Of a stretch of DNA of 64,000 nucleotides, positions 46,284-54,902 are shown piece by piece (positions within the stretch are counted from its first letter, which is position 1; every line of letters starts with the position of its first letter). This stretch comes from Solibacteraceae bacterium (GTDB lineage Bacteria > Acidobacteriota > Terriglobia > Bryobacterales > Bryobacteraceae), in NCBI GenBank assembly GCA_026984795.1, contig JALSRK010000077.1, positions 39,480-103,479 on the forward strand. Direction: 5' to 3'. Position numbers and translations under genes: made by a program. The notes under the pieces are model-generated. The model ran no database searches, was not told the DNA's origin, and saw nothing but the letters and a program-made list of their open reading frames with translations.

Positions 46284-47300
46284 GTGAGGGAGTTGAAGCG
46301 GCGCCTGTTCACCGTGTTGGGCGTGTTGGCGGCCACCATCGCCATCGGCACGCTTGGCTTCGTGGTGATCGAGGGCTACCCGGTCTTCGACGCGCTGTAT
46401 ATGGCGCTGATCACGATCACCACGGTCGGATACGCCGAGATACACCCGCTGAGTCGCGAAGGCCGTATCTTCAACGTCGGCTTCGTGCTCTTCGGCGTCG
46501 CGGTGATGTTCTACGCCATAGGCGTGATGACGCAGACCATCCTCGAACTTCAGCTCAGCGAGTTCTTTGGTAAGCGGCGGGTGAGACGCATGATAGAAAA
46601 ACTCAAGAACCACTACATCGTTTGCGGGTTCGGCCGGGTGGGCCGGGCGGCGGCGGCGGAGCTGAAGAGGACCGGCGTGCCGTTCGTCGTCGCCGACGCC
46701 GACCCCGTAGCGGTGGAACAGGCCATCAGGCGCGACATGCTGGCCGTGAGCGCGGACGCCAAGAGCGATGAGACCCTGCGCGAGCTCGGCGTGCAACGCG
46801 CCAAGGGCCTGATCGCCGCCCTGGCCACCGACGCCGACAACCTCTTCCTCATCCTCTCGGCCAAAGCGCTGAATCCCAGACTCGCGGTGGCTTCCCGGGT
46901 CAACGAGGAAGAGTCGGAAAACAAGTTCCGCCGGGCCGGCGCCGACGCCGTCTTTCGGCCTTACGACGTCACCGGCTACCGGCTCGCCCAGGCGATCCTG
47001 CGGCCGTTCGTCTTCGAGTTTCTCGACATCACCAGCTCGACTGTGGATATGGGACTGAACATCGGCCTGGAGCAGGTGGAGGTGCCGGCGGGCTGCAAGC
47101 TCGCCGGCAAATCCCTGAAGGATACGCAACTGAGGCGTGAGTACGATGTCATCGTCCTGGCGATCCGCAAGGCGGACGGGGACATGCAATTCAATCCGCC
47201 GGCCGAAGCCGTTGTCGAAGCCGGCGATCATTTGATCGTCATGGGCAACCTGCAGCAGTTGCAGCGGTTGGCGGAGCGGACGCAAGGGGCGCGGAAATGA
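46284..47300 (+). CDS. two-helix potassium channel with RCK (TrkA-N/TrkA-C) domains
   Basis: 338 aa. Start GTG 46284, set by AGGAGGT at 46267-46273 inside the previous gene's end. TM1 (about 8-26), pore helix and filter TITTVGYAE (residues 45-53), TM2 (VGFVLFGVAVMFYAIGVMTQTIL), then a cytosolic RCK: Rossmann motif YIVCGFGRVGRAAAAELKRTG, ending FVVADAD, and a TrkA-C domain (LEQVEVPAGCKLAGKSLKD...). It resembles MthK/Kch-type ligand-gated channels. The filter residue after Tyr is Ala instead of Gly (TVGYG to TVGYA), which may alter conduction. Overlaps the nnr gene by 4 bases. Confidence 0.92.
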   Translation: MRELKRRLFTVLGVLAATIAIGTLGFVVIEGYPVFDALYMALITITTVGYAEIHPLSREGRIFNVGFVLFGVAVMFYAIGVMTQTILELQLSEFFGKRRVRRMIEKLKNHYIVCGFGRVGRAAAAELKRTGVPFVVADADPVAVEQAIRRDMLAVSADAKSDETLRELGVQRAKGLIAALATDADNLFLILSAKALNPRLAVASRVNEEESENKFRRAGADAVFRPYDVTGYRLAQAILRPFVFEFLDITSSTVDMGLNIGLEQVEVPAGCKLAGKSLKDTQLRREYDVIVLAIRKADGDMQFNPPAEAVVEAGDHLIVMGNLQQLQRLAERTQGARK

Positions 47301-48850
47301 AGGTCTTGACAGCCGAACAGATGCGCCGGGTGGACCAGCGCACGATGGAGCTGGGGATCCCGGGTCTGGTGCTGATGGAGAACGCCGGCCACCGCGTGGT
47401 GGAATTGCTCGAGGAGAAGTTCGCCCCGCTGGCGCGGCACCGCGTCGTCGTTCTCTGCGGCAAGGGCAACAACGGCGGCGACGGCTTCGTCGTCGCCCGC
47501 CAGCTCTACACCCGCCTGCGCCCGGCCCGCCTCGATGTAGTCTTCGCCGGCGAAGAAGCCGCCCTCAAAGGTGACGCGGCGGCGAACTTCCGGATGCTGC
47601 GGGCCTGCGGCTGCCCGGTCACGGGCGGGCTCATCCCGGAGATGCGCCAAGCCACGATCGTGGTGGACGCCTTGCTCGGTACTGGACTGGCCGGACCCGC
47701 CCGGGGCCGCATGCTCGAGCTGATCCGTGAGATCAACACCGGCTTTCCCGAAGCGAAAGTCGTGGCGGTGGACATCCCGTCCGGGCTGCCCAGCGACACC
47801 GGAAACCCGCTGGGCGAGGCCGTCCGCGCCGACTACACGGTGACCTTCACGGCGCCGAAGATCGGTCAGGTGCTGCCGCCGGCCTGCGACTTCGTCGGGG
47901 AGCTCCGGGTGGGGGCCATCGGCTCGCCTCCGGCTCTCTGGGAAGAAGACGAAGAAATCTGGCTGGCCCTCAGCACGCCGGCGCAGTTCCGGAAGCTGCT
48001 GGCCCCCCGCGCGCCGGGCGGCCACAAGGGCACGTACGGCCACGTACTGACCATCGGCGGCAGCCGCGGCAAGACCGGAGCGGCCGCCATGGCAGGCATT
48101 TCCGCCCTGCGGGCGGGCGCCGGTTTGTCTACGGTCGCATCGCCGGCCTCCGCCCTGCCGGTGATCGCCTCGCACTGGGCTGAGGTGATGACGGCGCCGC
48201 TGCCTGAGACCGCGGCAGGCGCGCTTGCCGGGCAGCCCGTTTCCGGTAAGACGCTCGCCGAACTGGCGGCCGGCAAGGCTGTAATCGCCGTCGGCCCCGG
48301 CCTCGGCACCCACCCGGAGACGGTCCAGACGGTTCGGTGGGTCGTGGAGAACCTCGAGCAGCCCCTGGTCATCGACGCCGACGGTTTGAACGCACTGGCC
48401 GGAACCGCGTTTCGCGGCCGCCCGGAGATGGTGCTCACCCCCCACCCGGGCGAGATGGCGCGGCTCGTGGGAGCCACCACCAAGGAAGTGCTGGCCGATC
48501 GCGCCGGCATGGCGCGCAAGTTCGCCACCGAGCGGGGTGTCATCCTGGTGCTCAAGGGACAGCGCACGCTGGTCGCCACGCCGGCAGGCCGCGTCTGGAT
48601 CAACCCCACCGGGACCCCGGCCATGGCCACCGGCGGCGCCGGCGACATCCTCACCGGAATGATCGCCGGACTCATCGCCCAGTACCCGGACCGGATCGAG
48701 CAGGCGGTGCTGGCGGCCGTCTGGCTGCATGGGCGCGCCGGGGAACTCGGCGCGCGGGAACTCGGCGAACAGGCTCTCGTGGCCACCGACCTGCTCCGAT
48801 TCCTCCCCGCGGCGATCGACGATGCGCGAAACCTACCGGACGCACTCTGA
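47297..48850 (+). CDS. nnr: bifunctional NAD(P)HX epimerase/dehydratase
   Basis: 517 aa. Repairs damaged nicotinamide cofactors. N-terminal YjeF/AIBP epimerase domain (1 to about 215): MKVLTAEQMRRVDQRTMELG, GKGNNGGDGFVVARQL, VDALLGTGLAGPARG, VAVDIPSGLPSDTG. C-terminal ADP-dependent (S)-NAD(P)HX dehydratase domain (about 225-517): GTYGHVLTIGGSRGKTGAAAMAG, VVGPGLG-like IAVGPGLGTHPETV, LTPHPGEMARLVG, and the nucleotide loop GTPAMATGGAGDILTGMIAGL. Starts within the stop of the channel gene (4-base overlap), and its end overlaps tsaE by 29 bases. Confidence 0.96.
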   Translation: MKVLTAEQMRRVDQRTMELGIPGLVLMENAGHRVVELLEEKFAPLARHRVVVLCGKGNNGGDGFVVARQLYTRLRPARLDVVFAGEEAALKGDAAANFRMLRACGCPVTGGLIPEMRQATIVVDALLGTGLAGPARGRMLELIREINTGFPEAKVVAVDIPSGLPSDTGNPLGEAVRADYTVTFTAPKIGQVLPPACDFVGELRVGAIGSPPALWEEDEEIWLALSTPAQFRKLLAPRAPGGHKGTYGHVLTIGGSRGKTGAAAMAGISALRAGAGLSTVASPASALPVIASHWAEVMTAPLPETAAGALAGQPVSGKTLAELAAGKAVIAVGPGLGTHPETVQTVRWVVENLEQPLVIDADGLNALAGTAFRGRPEMVLTPHPGEMARLVGATTKEVLADRAGMARKFATERGVILVLKGQRTLVATPAGRVWINPTGTPAMATGGAGDILTGMIAGLIAQYPDRIEQAVLAAVWLHGRAGELGARELGEQALVATDLLRFLPAAIDDARNLPDAL

Positions 48851-49265
48851 GGAAGAAACCGTCGCCCTCGGTGAGAAGCTCGCCGGCTGCCTGGCTCCGG
48901 GCGCCGTGGTGCTGCTCATCGGGACGCTGGGCGCGGGCAAGACGACCATTGCCAAAGGGATCGTCAAGGGTTTGGGAGCGGCGGCCCCGGACGAGGTCTC
49001 CAGCCCTACTTTCACCCTGATCCACGAGTACGGGGATCCACCGGCGGTTTACCACGTGGACCTCTACCGGATCGACGAACCGGCCCAACTGGACTCTCTC
49101 GGCCTGGAAGAGCTCTTCGACCGGCGCGCCGTCGTCCTCGTGGAGTGGGGAGACCGCTTTCCGGAATTCTGGCCTGCGGATCGGTTCGAAATCCTCCTCC
49201 GGCGCCGAGACGATACCGAACGGGAGATCGAATTCCGGAGGTCCGTCCCCGGCGGTTCCCCGTGA
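48822..49265 (+). CDS. tsaE: tRNA threonylcarbamoyladenosine biosynthesis ATPase TsaE
   Basis: 147 aa from ATG 48822. P-loop GTLGAGKTTIAKGIVKGLG (about residues 30-48), the SPTFTLIHEY motif, VYHVDLYRIDEPAQLDSLGLEELF and VLVEWGDRFPE: all TsaE landmarks. It is the ATPase that supports TsaB-TsaD in making t6A37 on ANN-decoding tRNAs. The start lies inside nnr (29-base overlap), a frequent nnr-tsaE arrangement. Last recognisable gene of the lpxD-to-tsaE run. Confidence 0.95.
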   Translation: MRETYRTHSEEETVALGEKLAGCLAPGAVVLLIGTLGAGKTTIAKGIVKGLGAAAPDEVSSPTFTLIHEYGDPPAVYHVDLYRIDEPAQLDSLGLEELFDRRAVVLVEWGDRFPEFWPADRFEILLRRRDDTEREIEFRRSVPGGSP

Positions 49266-49340
49266 CCGGCGCCGCCGCGGGACGGTTATCATGAGATTCT
49301 TCCGGCGCCCGCGCCACTGTAGAACTATGAAGTTGCTCCG

Positions 49341-49691
49341 ATGCAGGTGAGAATCCGGCTCAGCATCGCGCCTCTTGACTTGTGTTTACCCAGCATCAGA
49401 ACGGCCGCTTCCGCCTCGGCCGCTCTCATGCCGCCGGCGGCGTTGACGCTGCTCGCCATGGCGCTCTGGCGTCTTGCCGCAGACTTGCGGCTGGCCACCG
49501 GGTTCGCTTTCCGGGAAGGAATCCTCTCCCACTGGCAGGCATGGGCGGCCGGGGCAGCGCTTTTGCGGACGGCTTCCCGGGTGTTGAGCGGCTGGGGCGC
49601 CGCTCCCTCACCGGAGCTGCCCCGGGCCGGAGCCGGCAGCGCGGCAGCTCCGCCCCGGGAGCCGGCGCCGGCTCGCAGCGCGGACATCTGA
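49341..49691 (+). CDS. possible small membrane protein
   Basis: 116 aa from an ATG at 49341 (MQVRIRLSIAPLDLCLPS). Residues about 30-45 (ALTLLAMALWRLAADL) and 68-78 (WAAGAALLRTASRVL) are hydrophobic; LATGFAFREGILSHWQAW between them looks like a genuine loop, as in small two-helix membrane proteins. The tail is Ala/Pro-rich and probably disordered. There is no strong ribosome site. The opposite strand is also open here (49325-49687) but is of shadow-like composition. Tentative. Confidence 0.45.
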   Translation: MQVRIRLSIAPLDLCLPSIRTAASASAALMPPAALTLLAMALWRLAADLRLATGFAFREGILSHWQAWAAGAALLRTASRVLSGWGAAPSPELPRAGAGSAAAPPREPAPARSADI

Positions 49692-49703
49692 GCGGCCCCA
49701 GAG

Positions 49704-51065
49704 CTACACGGCCCACTTCTTGCGCATCGGCCGGGTCAGCCTCTTCGCCGCCGCCGGATCGCCGACGATCCGCTCGTGCTTGGGGTCCCACTCGATGGGC
49801 CGGCGGGTCCGGATCATGATGTCGCTCAGGTGGCTGATGGTGTCCGAGCGGATAGCCGCCTCGAGCGGGCTCACCGGCTGCGCGCGGCTCTTGACGCAAT
49901 CGATGAAGTTCCGCTGGTGGTCTTCGCTCTTCGGCAGCCGCTGATCGTTGGGGCCGAACTCGATCGCTTCGAGGGCGGGGCGGCTGGCCTCGATGCCCCG
50001 GCGGTCTACGCTGACCCAGCCCTCGGAACCGAAAAACGTCGTGCCGTGGGTCACCCAGCGGGCGCGATATTTCGGCACCACGTCTTTTGCCACGCGCTGC
50101 GACATAAACCTCATGGTGACGCCGTTTTCGTAGTAGCAGGTGACGTCCCACTTCTCGACCGTGTCGTAGAGGCCGAACTGCGGCAGCTTGCCGGCGCCCT
50201 CGTAGTAGACCGGGCTGGTGTGGTCGGTTCCCAATGCCCACTGGGCGATGTCCAGCGGGTGCGCTCCCCAGCCGGCGATGAAGCCCAGCGCGTAGTCGTA
50301 AATGTGATAGGTACCGTACTTCGTGCAGCGGTCCACGGTATAGGGCCGCTTGGGGGAAGGGCCGCACCAGAGGTCGTAATCGAGCCCCGGAGGCGGGGGA
50401 ACCGGGCGGAGGGAGCCGTAGCGCTTCACATGGAAGTCGTCGAACTGCTCGGAGATGTCCGGACACCAGACCTCGACCCGCTCGATCTCGCCCAGGTAGC
50501 CGTTGCGGACCAGCTCGCAGACGTAGCGGAACTGGGGCGAAGATCGCTGTTGGGTGCCGTACTGGAAGATGACTCCTGAGGTTTTCACGGCGTCGCGCAG
50601 CCGCCAGGCCCACTTCATGGCCACTCCCAGGGGCTTCTCGACGTACATGTCCTTGCCGGCTCTGGCGGCGGCGATGGCCAGGGGCACGTGCCAGTGGTCC
50701 GGCGTGGCGATCACCACCGCGTCTACGTCGTCGCGGCGGATCAAGTCGTAGGGGTTCGAACAGGTCTCAACGTAGCGGCCGCCGTAGCGCTCGTGGAACT
50801 CCTCGCGGAGGGCCTCGCGGCGGTCCTCGTAGGCGTCGCAGACCGCCACGTATTGCACATCGCGGAACTTCGCCATCGCCCGGTTCACCCAGCGCCCGCG
50901 GTTGCCCACCCCCAGAGCCGCCAGGTTCACCCGGTTGCTCGGAGCCCGTTTGCCGAACACCGAGGCCGGCACGATCATGGGCAGGGCCGCCGCAGCGGCG
51001 CCTCGCAACAAGTCGCGGCGGTTCGGCCGCCCGCCGCCGGCCTGGAGTTTTCCGGATACGCTCAT
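49704..51065 (-). CDS. Tat-exported Gfo/Idh/MocA family oxidoreductase
   Basis: 453 aa from ATG 51065, preceded by AGGAGG. Twin-arginine signal NRRDLLRGAAAAALPM at about 15-31. Rossmann domain (NLAALGVGNRGRWVN), the EKP motif in DMYVEKPLGVAM, TPDHWHVPLA, then the C-terminal domain with WGAHPLDIAQWALG carrying the catalytic-type His. Periplasmic MocA-type enzymes use a tightly bound NAD(P) and oxidise or epimerise sugars or glycosides. The second gene of the pair (51088) is a TIM-barrel isomerase 22 bases upstream, so both probably act in one sugar pathway. Confidence 0.93.
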   Translation of the reverse strand: MSVSGKLQAGGGRPNRRDLLRGAAAAALPMIVPASVFGKRAPSNRVNLAALGVGNRGRWVNRAMAKFRDVQYVAVCDAYEDRREALREEFHERYGGRYVETCSNPYDLIRRDDVDAVVIATPDHWHVPLAIAAARAGKDMYVEKPLGVAMKWAWRLRDAVKTSGVIFQYGTQQRSSPQFRYVCELVRNGYLGEIERVEVWCPDISEQFDDFHVKRYGSLRPVPPPPGLDYDLWCGPSPKRPYTVDRCTKYGTYHIYDYALGFIAGWGAHPLDIAQWALGTDHTSPVYYEGAGKLPQFGLYDTVEKWDVTCYYENGVTMRFMSQRVAKDVVPKYRARWVTHGTTFFGSEGWVSVDRRGIEASRPALEAIEFGPNDQRLPKSEDHQRNFIDCVKSRAQPVSPLEAAIRSDTISHLSDIMIRTRRPIEWDPKHERIVGDPAAAKRLTRPMRKKWAV

Positions 51066-51087
51066 GTAGCCTTGCCTCCTCTCGACT

Positions 51088-51942
51088 TCATCCGCTCCCG
51101 GCCGCGCCCAGCTCATTTACCAGCGCCCGCAAGTGCGCCAGGCTCCGCTCGGCCTGCTCGATCGTGCCGCATTCCACGCTCAGCACGATCAGCTCCGCCG
51201 GCGCTTGCCGGCAGATCCCGACCACCTTCCGCCAGTCGATGACGCCGTCGCCGCAGGCGCATCCCACCGCCGTCCCGGTCACTTTCCCCCGTTCGGCGTC
51301 GGCCTGGGCCACCGAGATGTCCTTGGCGTGGAGGTGCACCAGGCGGTCTCTGACATGCTCGAGCCACGCGATGGGATCCTCGCCCGCCAGGAAGGCGTTG
51401 CCGGTGTCGAAGTTGATGCCGATGGCGGGTGAGGCGACGAGGCCGTAGATCCGGTCCAGGCCGGCGGGCGACTTGCTGTATTGCTGATGCGGCTCGAGCC
51501 CGATGCGGATGCCGCGGGGTTCGGCCACGCCGGCAGCCTCGTGGAGAACGTAGCGCATCAGGACGTGGTCCTCTTCTTCGGTGGTCCAGGAGGGTTTCGG
51601 GCCCTCGTCGGTGTTCACCACCGGGGCGCCGCATTCGGCCGCGAAACGGATGGCTTGCTTGAGGTACTCGAGGCTGACCTCGGGCTTGGCCAGCGGCGTA
51701 TGCGAGGAAAGCCCGCTCAGTCCCACGCCCGCACGCTGGCAGGCCCGGCGGATGCGGTACGGGTCATCGAGCAGCGAGACGCTATGAAAGTAACCCGCCT
51801 CGCTCAGCAGCTCCCGGCCCCAATGGACCATCGGCTCGACGTATTCATAGCCGATCCGGGCGGCTTCTTCGACCCCCCACTCGAAAGGCTTGTCTGCGGA
51901 GCGGACGAATTCCAGGTTGACGCCGATCGCGATCTTCGCCAT
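51088..51942 (-). CDS. sugar phosphate isomerase/epimerase-like TIM barrel
   Basis: 284 aa with GGAGG ahead of the ATG and TATAGT about 18 bases upstream. Xylose-isomerase-like TIM barrel (AP endonuclease 2 superfamily): IGYEYVEPMVHWG, LSGLSSHTPLAKPEVSLEYLKQAIRFAAECG, VNTDEG, IGLEPHQQYSKSP, IGINFDTGNAFLAGEDP, LVHLHAKDIS, and a final ELIVLSVECG. The Glu, Asp, His and Glu residues in these strands form the usual metal site. Cytosolic. Co-transcribed with the exported MocA oxidoreductase downstream; sugar or inositol conversion is inferred from this pairing. Confidence 0.9.
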   Translation of the reverse strand: MAKIAIGVNLEFVRSADKPFEWGVEEAARIGYEYVEPMVHWGRELLSEAGYFHSVSLLDDPYRIRRACQRAGVGLSGLSSHTPLAKPEVSLEYLKQAIRFAAECGAPVVNTDEGPKPSWTTEEEDHVLMRYVLHEAAGVAEPRGIRIGLEPHQQYSKSPAGLDRIYGLVASPAIGINFDTGNAFLAGEDPIAWLEHVRDRLVHLHAKDISVAQADAERGKVTGTAVGCACGDGVIDWRKVVGICRQAPAELIVLSVECGTIEQAERSLAHLRALVNELGAAGSG

Positions 51943-52072
51943 GCCGCCTCCGCTTTGGCACTATACTGCAAACCCACCCGCCGGAAAAAGGGCGGGGCCT
52001 TCGTTTCGTCGAACGGGGCAGCCCCGCCGGCTGGAACCGGGCCCGGAAGAAGAGAGCGGCGCTCAGATCCGC

Positions 52073-52732
52073 TCAAGCCGGCGGGGAAAGGTCCATCCCG
52101 TAGCCCGACCCTCCTTCGGCCGCCACCAGTTGGTGCATGAGGTTCAGGTAGAAGGTGTTGCTCGCCGAACGGATGTCCCGCTCCCCCCGATCCGGAAACG
52201 CCACGTGCTCGAGTTCGTGAAGGAAGACCGCCAGCAGCGCCGCTTCGAAGTGTAATGCGTCCAACCGCTCGCCGAGGTCTCCGGCAGCGAGCGCGGAAAT
52301 CGGGTGCGGCTGCCACTCCCGGATCTCTTCCCACGCGAGGTCCACTTCGCCGACGTAGCTGCCAAGATCCGAGGCGAGACGGCGTGCCAGCCGCGATTCC
52401 GTACCCCGAGGATGGAAGTGTCCCAGGCACCCGCACGCGTTGCGGGGCCGCAGAACGACCACCACCATGGCGGGCAAAGCCGCCAGCACCCGCCGGTACG
52501 GCTCCAGCAGCCGTTGGGGAAGGCGGGGCAGCCGGCGGCCGAGTATGGAATGGATCTCCTGGGCGGCCGCTGCAGAGCCCTTCGGATAGGTCAACAAGAG
52601 CAGCGGAAAACCCTCGCCCGGGCGGACGAGGATCTGTTCGCGTCCCCGCAGCCGCTCCATTAAGCGCTGCCACACGCCGGGCGGATGAACCGCCGCCGTG
52701 CGGCGCCGCCCCGATCGACGTTCCAGGATCAC
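52073..52732 (-). CDS. putative zinc metallopeptidase-like protein of unknown family
   Basis: 219 aa with a GTG start. The only strong motif is FLHELEHVAFPDRGERD near residue 170: an HExxH helix (HELEH) followed by an acidic segment that could give the third ligand. Preceding helices (LDALHFEAALLAVFLHELEH) resemble the active-site helix of gluzincin or SprT-like proteases. The N-terminal half (MILERRSGRRRTAAVHPPGVWQ) is basic. Residues about 60-110 are rich in Pro, Leu and Arg (LGRRLPRLPQRLLEPYRRVLAALP) with a hydrophobic strand MVVVVLRPRNACGCLG. No signal peptide. Divergent from a rhomboid gene, 56 bases between starts. Function unknown. Confidence 0.65.
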   Translation of the reverse strand: MILERRSGRRRTAAVHPPGVWQRLMERLRGREQILVRPGEGFPLLLLTYPKGSAAAAQEIHSILGRRLPRLPQRLLEPYRRVLAALPAMVVVVLRPRNACGCLGHFHPRGTESRLARRLASDLGSYVGEVDLAWEEIREWQPHPISALAAGDLGERLDALHFEAALLAVFLHELEHVAFPDRGERDIRSASNTFYLNLMHQLVAAEGGSGYGMDLSPPA

Positions 52733-52788
52733 ACGGAACCGCGCCCTCTTCTGATATTCTGACAGAAAAGGTACTTCCCTTTTCGCCC

Positions 52789-53538
52789 ATGCGCTACCAC
52801 GTCCGGTACCGGCCTTCGGGCATCTCCTATTCCGGGATGTTTCCGCCGGGCGTCAAATGGCTTCTCATCGCCAACGCCATCGGCTTCGTTGTCTATTTCC
52901 TCGCTTTCGACACCTGGGTCGGCGGGCTGCTCGCTTACTTCAAACTGTATCCGCGCATGGTAGTGGGCTATCTGGCCGTCTGGCAGCTCGTCACCTATAT
53001 GTTTCTGCATGCCGGGCTCTGGCACTTGTTCTTCAACATGGTAGCCCTCTGGATGTTCGGCGTCGAGCTGGAGCGCACCTGGGGCACCCGGCGCTTCCTG
53101 CAGTTCTATTTCCTTTGCGGTGTGGGCGCCGGTGTGTGCGTGGTCATCGCCGACCTCGTCACCGGAGCGCCGAATATCCCCACGATCGGGGCTTCCGGGG
53201 CTATCTTCGGCGTCCTGCTCGCCTTCGGGCTGCTGTTCCCCGATAGTTTGATCTGGATCTGGTTTCTGTTCCCGGTGAAGGCGAAGTGGTTCGTGCTCGC
53301 TCTGGGGGCGATCAACTTTCTCTACCTGGTGAAGTCCCCCGGCAGCGGCGTGAGCCACGTGGCGCATCTCGGAGGCATGCTGATCGGCTATGTTTACTTG
53401 CGGTCCCGTTACCGGCGGGTTGACCTGCTGGCGGAACTGCGCGCCTGGTACCGGGACTGGAAGATCCGGCGGGCGCGGAAGAAGTTCGAAGTCTATATGC
53501 GGAAGCACCGCCGGGACCGCGATGACTGGGTAAATTGA
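52789..53538 (+). CDS. rhomboid-family intramembrane serine protease
   Basis: 249 aa with six hydrophobic helices, from ATG 52789 (MRYHVRYRPSG). The active site is complete: Ser136 in TIGASGAIFG and His193 in VSHVAHLGG; LHAGLWHLFFNMVALWMFG supplies the oxyanion His/Asn, and WR-type motif ELERTWGTRRFLQFY follows. A highly basic tail (RYRRVDLL... KKFEVYMRKHRRDRD) is cytosolic. Substrates unknown. Second rhomboid of the window; unlike the first it has no zinc ribbon. The frame's extension upstream to 52255 is antisense to the neighbouring gene. Confidence 0.93.
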   Translation: MRYHVRYRPSGISYSGMFPPGVKWLLIANAIGFVVYFLAFDTWVGGLLAYFKLYPRMVVGYLAVWQLVTYMFLHAGLWHLFFNMVALWMFGVELERTWGTRRFLQFYFLCGVGAGVCVVIADLVTGAPNIPTIGASGAIFGVLLAFGLLFPDSLIWIWFLFPVKAKWFVLALGAINFLYLVKSPGSGVSHVAHLGGMLIGYVYLRSRYRRVDLLAELRAWYRDWKIRRARKKFEVYMRKHRRDRDDWVN

Positions 53539-53626
53539 AGAGAGAGGAGTGGAACGCGCCCCGGGCCCTGGGAAACGGCCCGGGCAAGGGCGCCGTCTAA
53601 TACAATTGAACTACGGGGATCGAATC

Positions 53627-54769
53627 ATGCGAGCAATGAGGCGCACACTGCTGCTTGTGCCGGCCATTCTGCTTCTTCTACCCTGGCCGGCGGAGCCGCA
53701 AGCCGGACCCAAGAGCCGCCCGACGGAGACCGTGACCCGGCCCCGGAGAGGCGCCAAGAAAGCCGAACCCGCCAAACCGCCGCCGATCGAGTCCGAGATC
53801 AACAAGGCGAAGCGCGAGCAGCCGCAAATCCCCGCTGGAGCGCCTACGTTTCGTGCTGAAGTCCTCACTGTGACCGTGCCGGTCTCGGTTGTCGATAATC
53901 GAGGGCGGTTCATTCCCAACATCCCGGCGGACCGGTTCCGCATCCTCGAGGACAAGGTTCCTCAGAAGATCACCAGTTTCGAAATGGGCGAGGCGCCGAT
54001 GACCGTCTGCCTGGTGATCGAGTGGAGCGGCCTGTTCCAGCAGTACTGGACCGAGACCTGGTACCAAACGCTTACGGCCGCCTACGGTTTCCTGGAGACG
54101 TTGAAGCCGGAAGACTACGTCGCGGTGGTGGCCTACGACATGCGGCCGGAGATCCTCACCGACTTCACCACCGACAAACGCGAGGTCTACCGGGCGATGC
54201 AGCGGCTCCGCATCGCCGCCTACTCGGAGTCGAACCTGTTCGATGCGGTCGTGGACACGGCCGAGCGCATGGCCGACATCGAAGGCCGAAAAGCGATTGT
54301 GCTCATCTCCTCCGGTCTGGACACGTTCAGCAAGCTGAACTACGGCCAGACGCGGCGGCGGCTGCAGATGGCCGGGGTGCCGATCTACGCCATCGGTCTG
54401 ATGCAGGCCCTCCGCGAATGGTACGACGCGCGGGGCTACCTGGGGCCGATCGCTCGGATGGACTTCCTCCAGGCCGACAACCAGATGCGCACCTTCGCCA
54501 AGGAGACCGGCGGCATGGCCTTCTTCCCGCGGTTTTACGGCGAGTTCCCGACGATCTTCGCCAACATCGCCCAGGCTCTCCGCAACCAGTACACCCTCAC
54601 CTATTCCCCCACGAATCAGGCCCGGGACGGCTCCTTCCGCAAGATCAAGGTGGAGCTCGTCAATCCTGCCACCGGGGAGAAGCTGCGCATCGTCGACCAG
54701 CGCGGCAAGACGGTGAAATACCGGATCATCGCCAAATCCGGTTACCGCGCTCCACGGCCCGTCGAATAA
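53627..54769 (+). CDS. exported VWA-like protein (acidobacterial type)
   Basis: 380 aa from ATG 53627 (a second ATG is at 53636). Signal peptide about 1-25 (LLLVPAILLLLPWPAEPQA), then a Lys/Pro-rich linker. FRAEVLTVTVPVSVVDNRGRFIPNIPADRFRILEDKVPQKITSFEMGE is the characteristic N-terminal part of VWA-related acidobacterial proteins. The VWA strand reads VCLVIEWSGLFQQYW, where DxSxS would be, so the metal site is lost. RKAIVLISSGLDTFSKLNYGQTRRRL and ITGG-like KETGGMAFFPRFYGE follow; FANIAQALRNQYTLTYSPTN is the typical end. Likely periplasmic. TACAAT at 53601-53606 is a plausible -10. Confidence 0.86.
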   Translation: MRAMRRTLLLVPAILLLLPWPAEPQAGPKSRPTETVTRPRRGAKKAEPAKPPPIESEINKAKREQPQIPAGAPTFRAEVLTVTVPVSVVDNRGRFIPNIPADRFRILEDKVPQKITSFEMGEAPMTVCLVIEWSGLFQQYWTETWYQTLTAAYGFLETLKPEDYVAVVAYDMRPEILTDFTTDKREVYRAMQRLRIAAYSESNLFDAVVDTAERMADIEGRKAIVLISSGLDTFSKLNYGQTRRRLQMAGVPIYAIGLMQALREWYDARGYLGPIARMDFLQADNQMRTFAKETGGMAFFPRFYGEFPTIFANIAQALRNQYTLTYSPTNQARDGSFRKIKVELVNPATGEKLRIVDQRGKTVKYRIIAKSGYRAPRPVE

Positions 54770-54861
54770 ACGGCGAAGCTTCGAAAACGTGGATCTGGAA
54801 CACGAAACGGACTTGTTGTCAAGCATTGGATCTTCCCTTTTTCCAAGCCGATAGAAATCCG

Positions 54862-54891
54862 TTGACAGTCACTCGCGGGCTCTGCTAATTT
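54862..54891 (+). promoter_or_regulatory. sigma-70-like promoter of the receiver-domain gene
   Basis: TTGACA at 54862-54867 and TAATTT at 54886-54891, 18 bases apart, with TG two bases before the -10. This is the clearest housekeeping-type promoter in the window. The start of transcription would be about 54898, five bases before the ATG; GGAG at 54895-54898 would lie at the very 5' end. Confidence 0.65.
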
Positions 54892-54902
54892 CGCGGAGTC
54901 AA

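Noticed and set aside
49325..49687. 120-codon minus-strand frame
   Set aside because: Ala/Arg-rich with no motif; the plus-strand frame has plausible membrane helices instead.
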